DNA of 64,000 nucleotides from Marinifilum fragile JCM 15579 (GTDB taxonomy: Bacteria > Bacteroidota > Bacteroidia > Bacteroidales > Marinifilaceae). Below, piece after piece: positions 63,276 to 64,000 of the stretch. Made by a program: the position numbers and the translations under genes. Below the pieces are notes generated by a model. That model saw only the letters and a list, made by a program, of their open reading frames with translations. It did no database searches and was not told the DNA's origin. Numbering within the stretch: the first letter of the stretch is position 1; the number at the start of each line of letters is the position of its first letter. The stretch covers positions 1 through 64,000 of the forward strand of contig NZ_BAZX01000019.1 of the NCBI RefSeq assembly GCF_001310955.1, read 5' to 3'.

Positions 63276-64000
63276 ATGAAGAAAGTTATAACAATTGCAT
63301 TACTTGTCTCTATAAGTTTGGGAGTATTTGCCAAGAACAAATCTCCCAAAAGAGAAATGAGAGCGGTATGGATTGCCACAGTAGATAATATTGATTGGCC
63401 ATCGAAACCTGGCTTAAGTGTAGAAGAACAGAAAAAGGAATTAATTGCTCATTTGGATCAACACAAGAAAAATGGGATGAATACGGTAATATTCCAGGTT
63501 CGACCAGCTACTGATGCTTTTTACAATTCGCCATACGAACCATGGTCACAATGGCTAACTGGTGATCAAGGTAAAGCTCCGGATCCATTGTATGACCCTT
63601 TGCAGTTTGCAATTGAAGAGTGTCATAAAAGAGTTATGGAATTGCATGCATGGATGAATCCATACAGAGCCGTGTTTCTTTATAAGGATGCCAAAACAGA
63701 TCCAAACCACATTACCAATACTCGACCAGAATTGTTTCTGACTTATGGAAAGCACAAATATTTTAACCCTGGATTGCCGGAAACCAGAGATTACGTATCG
63801 AAAATTGTAGGTGACGTGGTTCGCCGATATGATATAGATGCCGTTCATTTCGACGATTATTTCTATCCATATAAAATACAGGGTGAAGCATTTCCTGATT
63901 CGGAAAGTTTTGTAATGCATGGAGGGAAATTTTATCCAGATCGAATTGATGAATGGAGAAGAGAGAATGTGAATCTTGTGATTAAACAAATTAACGACAC
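63276..64000 (+). CDS. GHL10 family glycosyl hydrolase (DigH/YngK-like), cut by the window end
   Basis: About 241 residues are visible from the ATG at 63276, with a signal peptide (MKKVITIALLVSISLGVFA). The TIM-barrel GHL10 (COG1649) start is clear: REMRAVWIATVDNIDWP, NTVIFQVRPATDAFYNS, LHAWMNPYRAVF and DAVHFDDYFYPY, with its likely catalytic acids. E. coli DigH (YddW) of this family cleaves denuded peptidoglycan glycans. It follows the transglutaminase-like gene by one base, so they form one operon. The remainder lies beyond the window. Confidence 0.9.
   Translation, partial: MKKVITIALLVSISLGVFAKNKSPKREMRAVWIATVDNIDWPSKPGLSVEEQKKELIAHLDQHKKNGMNTVIFQVRPATDAFYNSPYEPWSQWLTGDQGKAPDPLYDPLQFAIEECHKRVMELHAWMNPYRAVFLYKDAKTDPNHITNTRPELFLTYGKHKYFNPGLPETRDYVSKIVGDVVRRYDIDAVHFDDYFYPYKIQGEAFPDSESFVMHGGKFYPDRIDEWRRENVNLVIKQIND

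Noticed and set aside
1..64000. Prophage, integrative element or insertion sequence
   Set aside because: No integrase, transposase, phage structural or conjugation gene was seen; the only mobile-like sequences are short palindromic repeats.

Overview
The window is AT-rich bacterial DNA from a member of the Bacteroidota. The evidence is promoters of the TTG / TAnnTTTG type, TonB-dependent receptors with an N-terminal carboxypeptidase-regulatory-like domain, many lipoproteins, a NagB-LmbE fusion protein, and the anaerobic (cobalt-early) corrin pathway carried as fusion enzymes. The gene content would fit an anaerobic or facultative marine member of the Marinilabiliales/Bacteroidales, but the taxonomic guess is inference only.

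Layout. (1) 1-8.2 kb: three tandem paralogous exported thioredoxin-like proteins, a large exported M16 metallopeptidase and a small lipoprotein. (2) 8.2-26.7 kb: a cobalamin-riboswitch-controlled locus. It holds an outer-membrane TonB receptor, a PepSY membrane protein, a CbiK chelatase with a signal peptide, a BtuFCD-like ABC importer, a nitrilase-family amidohydrolase, then CbiA, CbiL, CbiH-CbiC, CbiE-CbiT, CbiG-CbiF and CbiJ-CbiD. Together these can import corrinoid and build the corrin ring from sirohydrochlorin to cobyrinic acid a,c-diamide. Four spacers inside this run contain interspersed palindromic repeats, and the cbiD part is frameshifted. (3) 26.8-36.4 kb: a 5'-nucleotidase-like protein with a degenerate metal site, a TonB receptor with the OprC-type copper-site signature plus a Cys-rich exported peptide, a frameshifted endonuclease/exonuclease/phosphatase lipoprotein, SelD with a DsrE-like partner, a histidine phosphatase, an O-methyltransferase and a second M16 peptidase. 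(4) 36.5-42.6 kb: three identical tRNA-Phe genes around an S41 protease, then gpmI, a DUF3109 protein and an M20 dipeptidase.

(5) 42.9 kb to the end: a long peptidoglycan scavenging and recycling locus. It has a GntR/FCD regulator, MurQ and a MurK-like kinase, a NagB-LmbE fusion, an amidase_3-like protein, a GT2 glycosyltransferase, a DUF1460 amidase, a HIT-like DUF4922 protein, a double GNAT, a SpoIID-domain protein without a signal peptide, an AmpG-like permease, an SGNH hydrolase, a NagX/HGSNAT-like membrane acyltransferase, a NamZ (DUF1343) exo-muramidase, a transglutaminase-like lipoprotein and the start of a GHL10 (DigH-type) glycosidase. A short shared motif, ATGTATGA, lies in front of several of its transcription units and is a candidate operator for the regulator.

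Four genes (cbiJ-cbiD, the EEP lipoprotein, nagB-lmbE, nagX-like) are each broken by a single-base indel that can be placed in a short homopolymer. This pattern suggests sequencing or assembly error at least as much as real pseudogenes. All functional calls come from reading motifs and protein sequence by eye; no database search was run.
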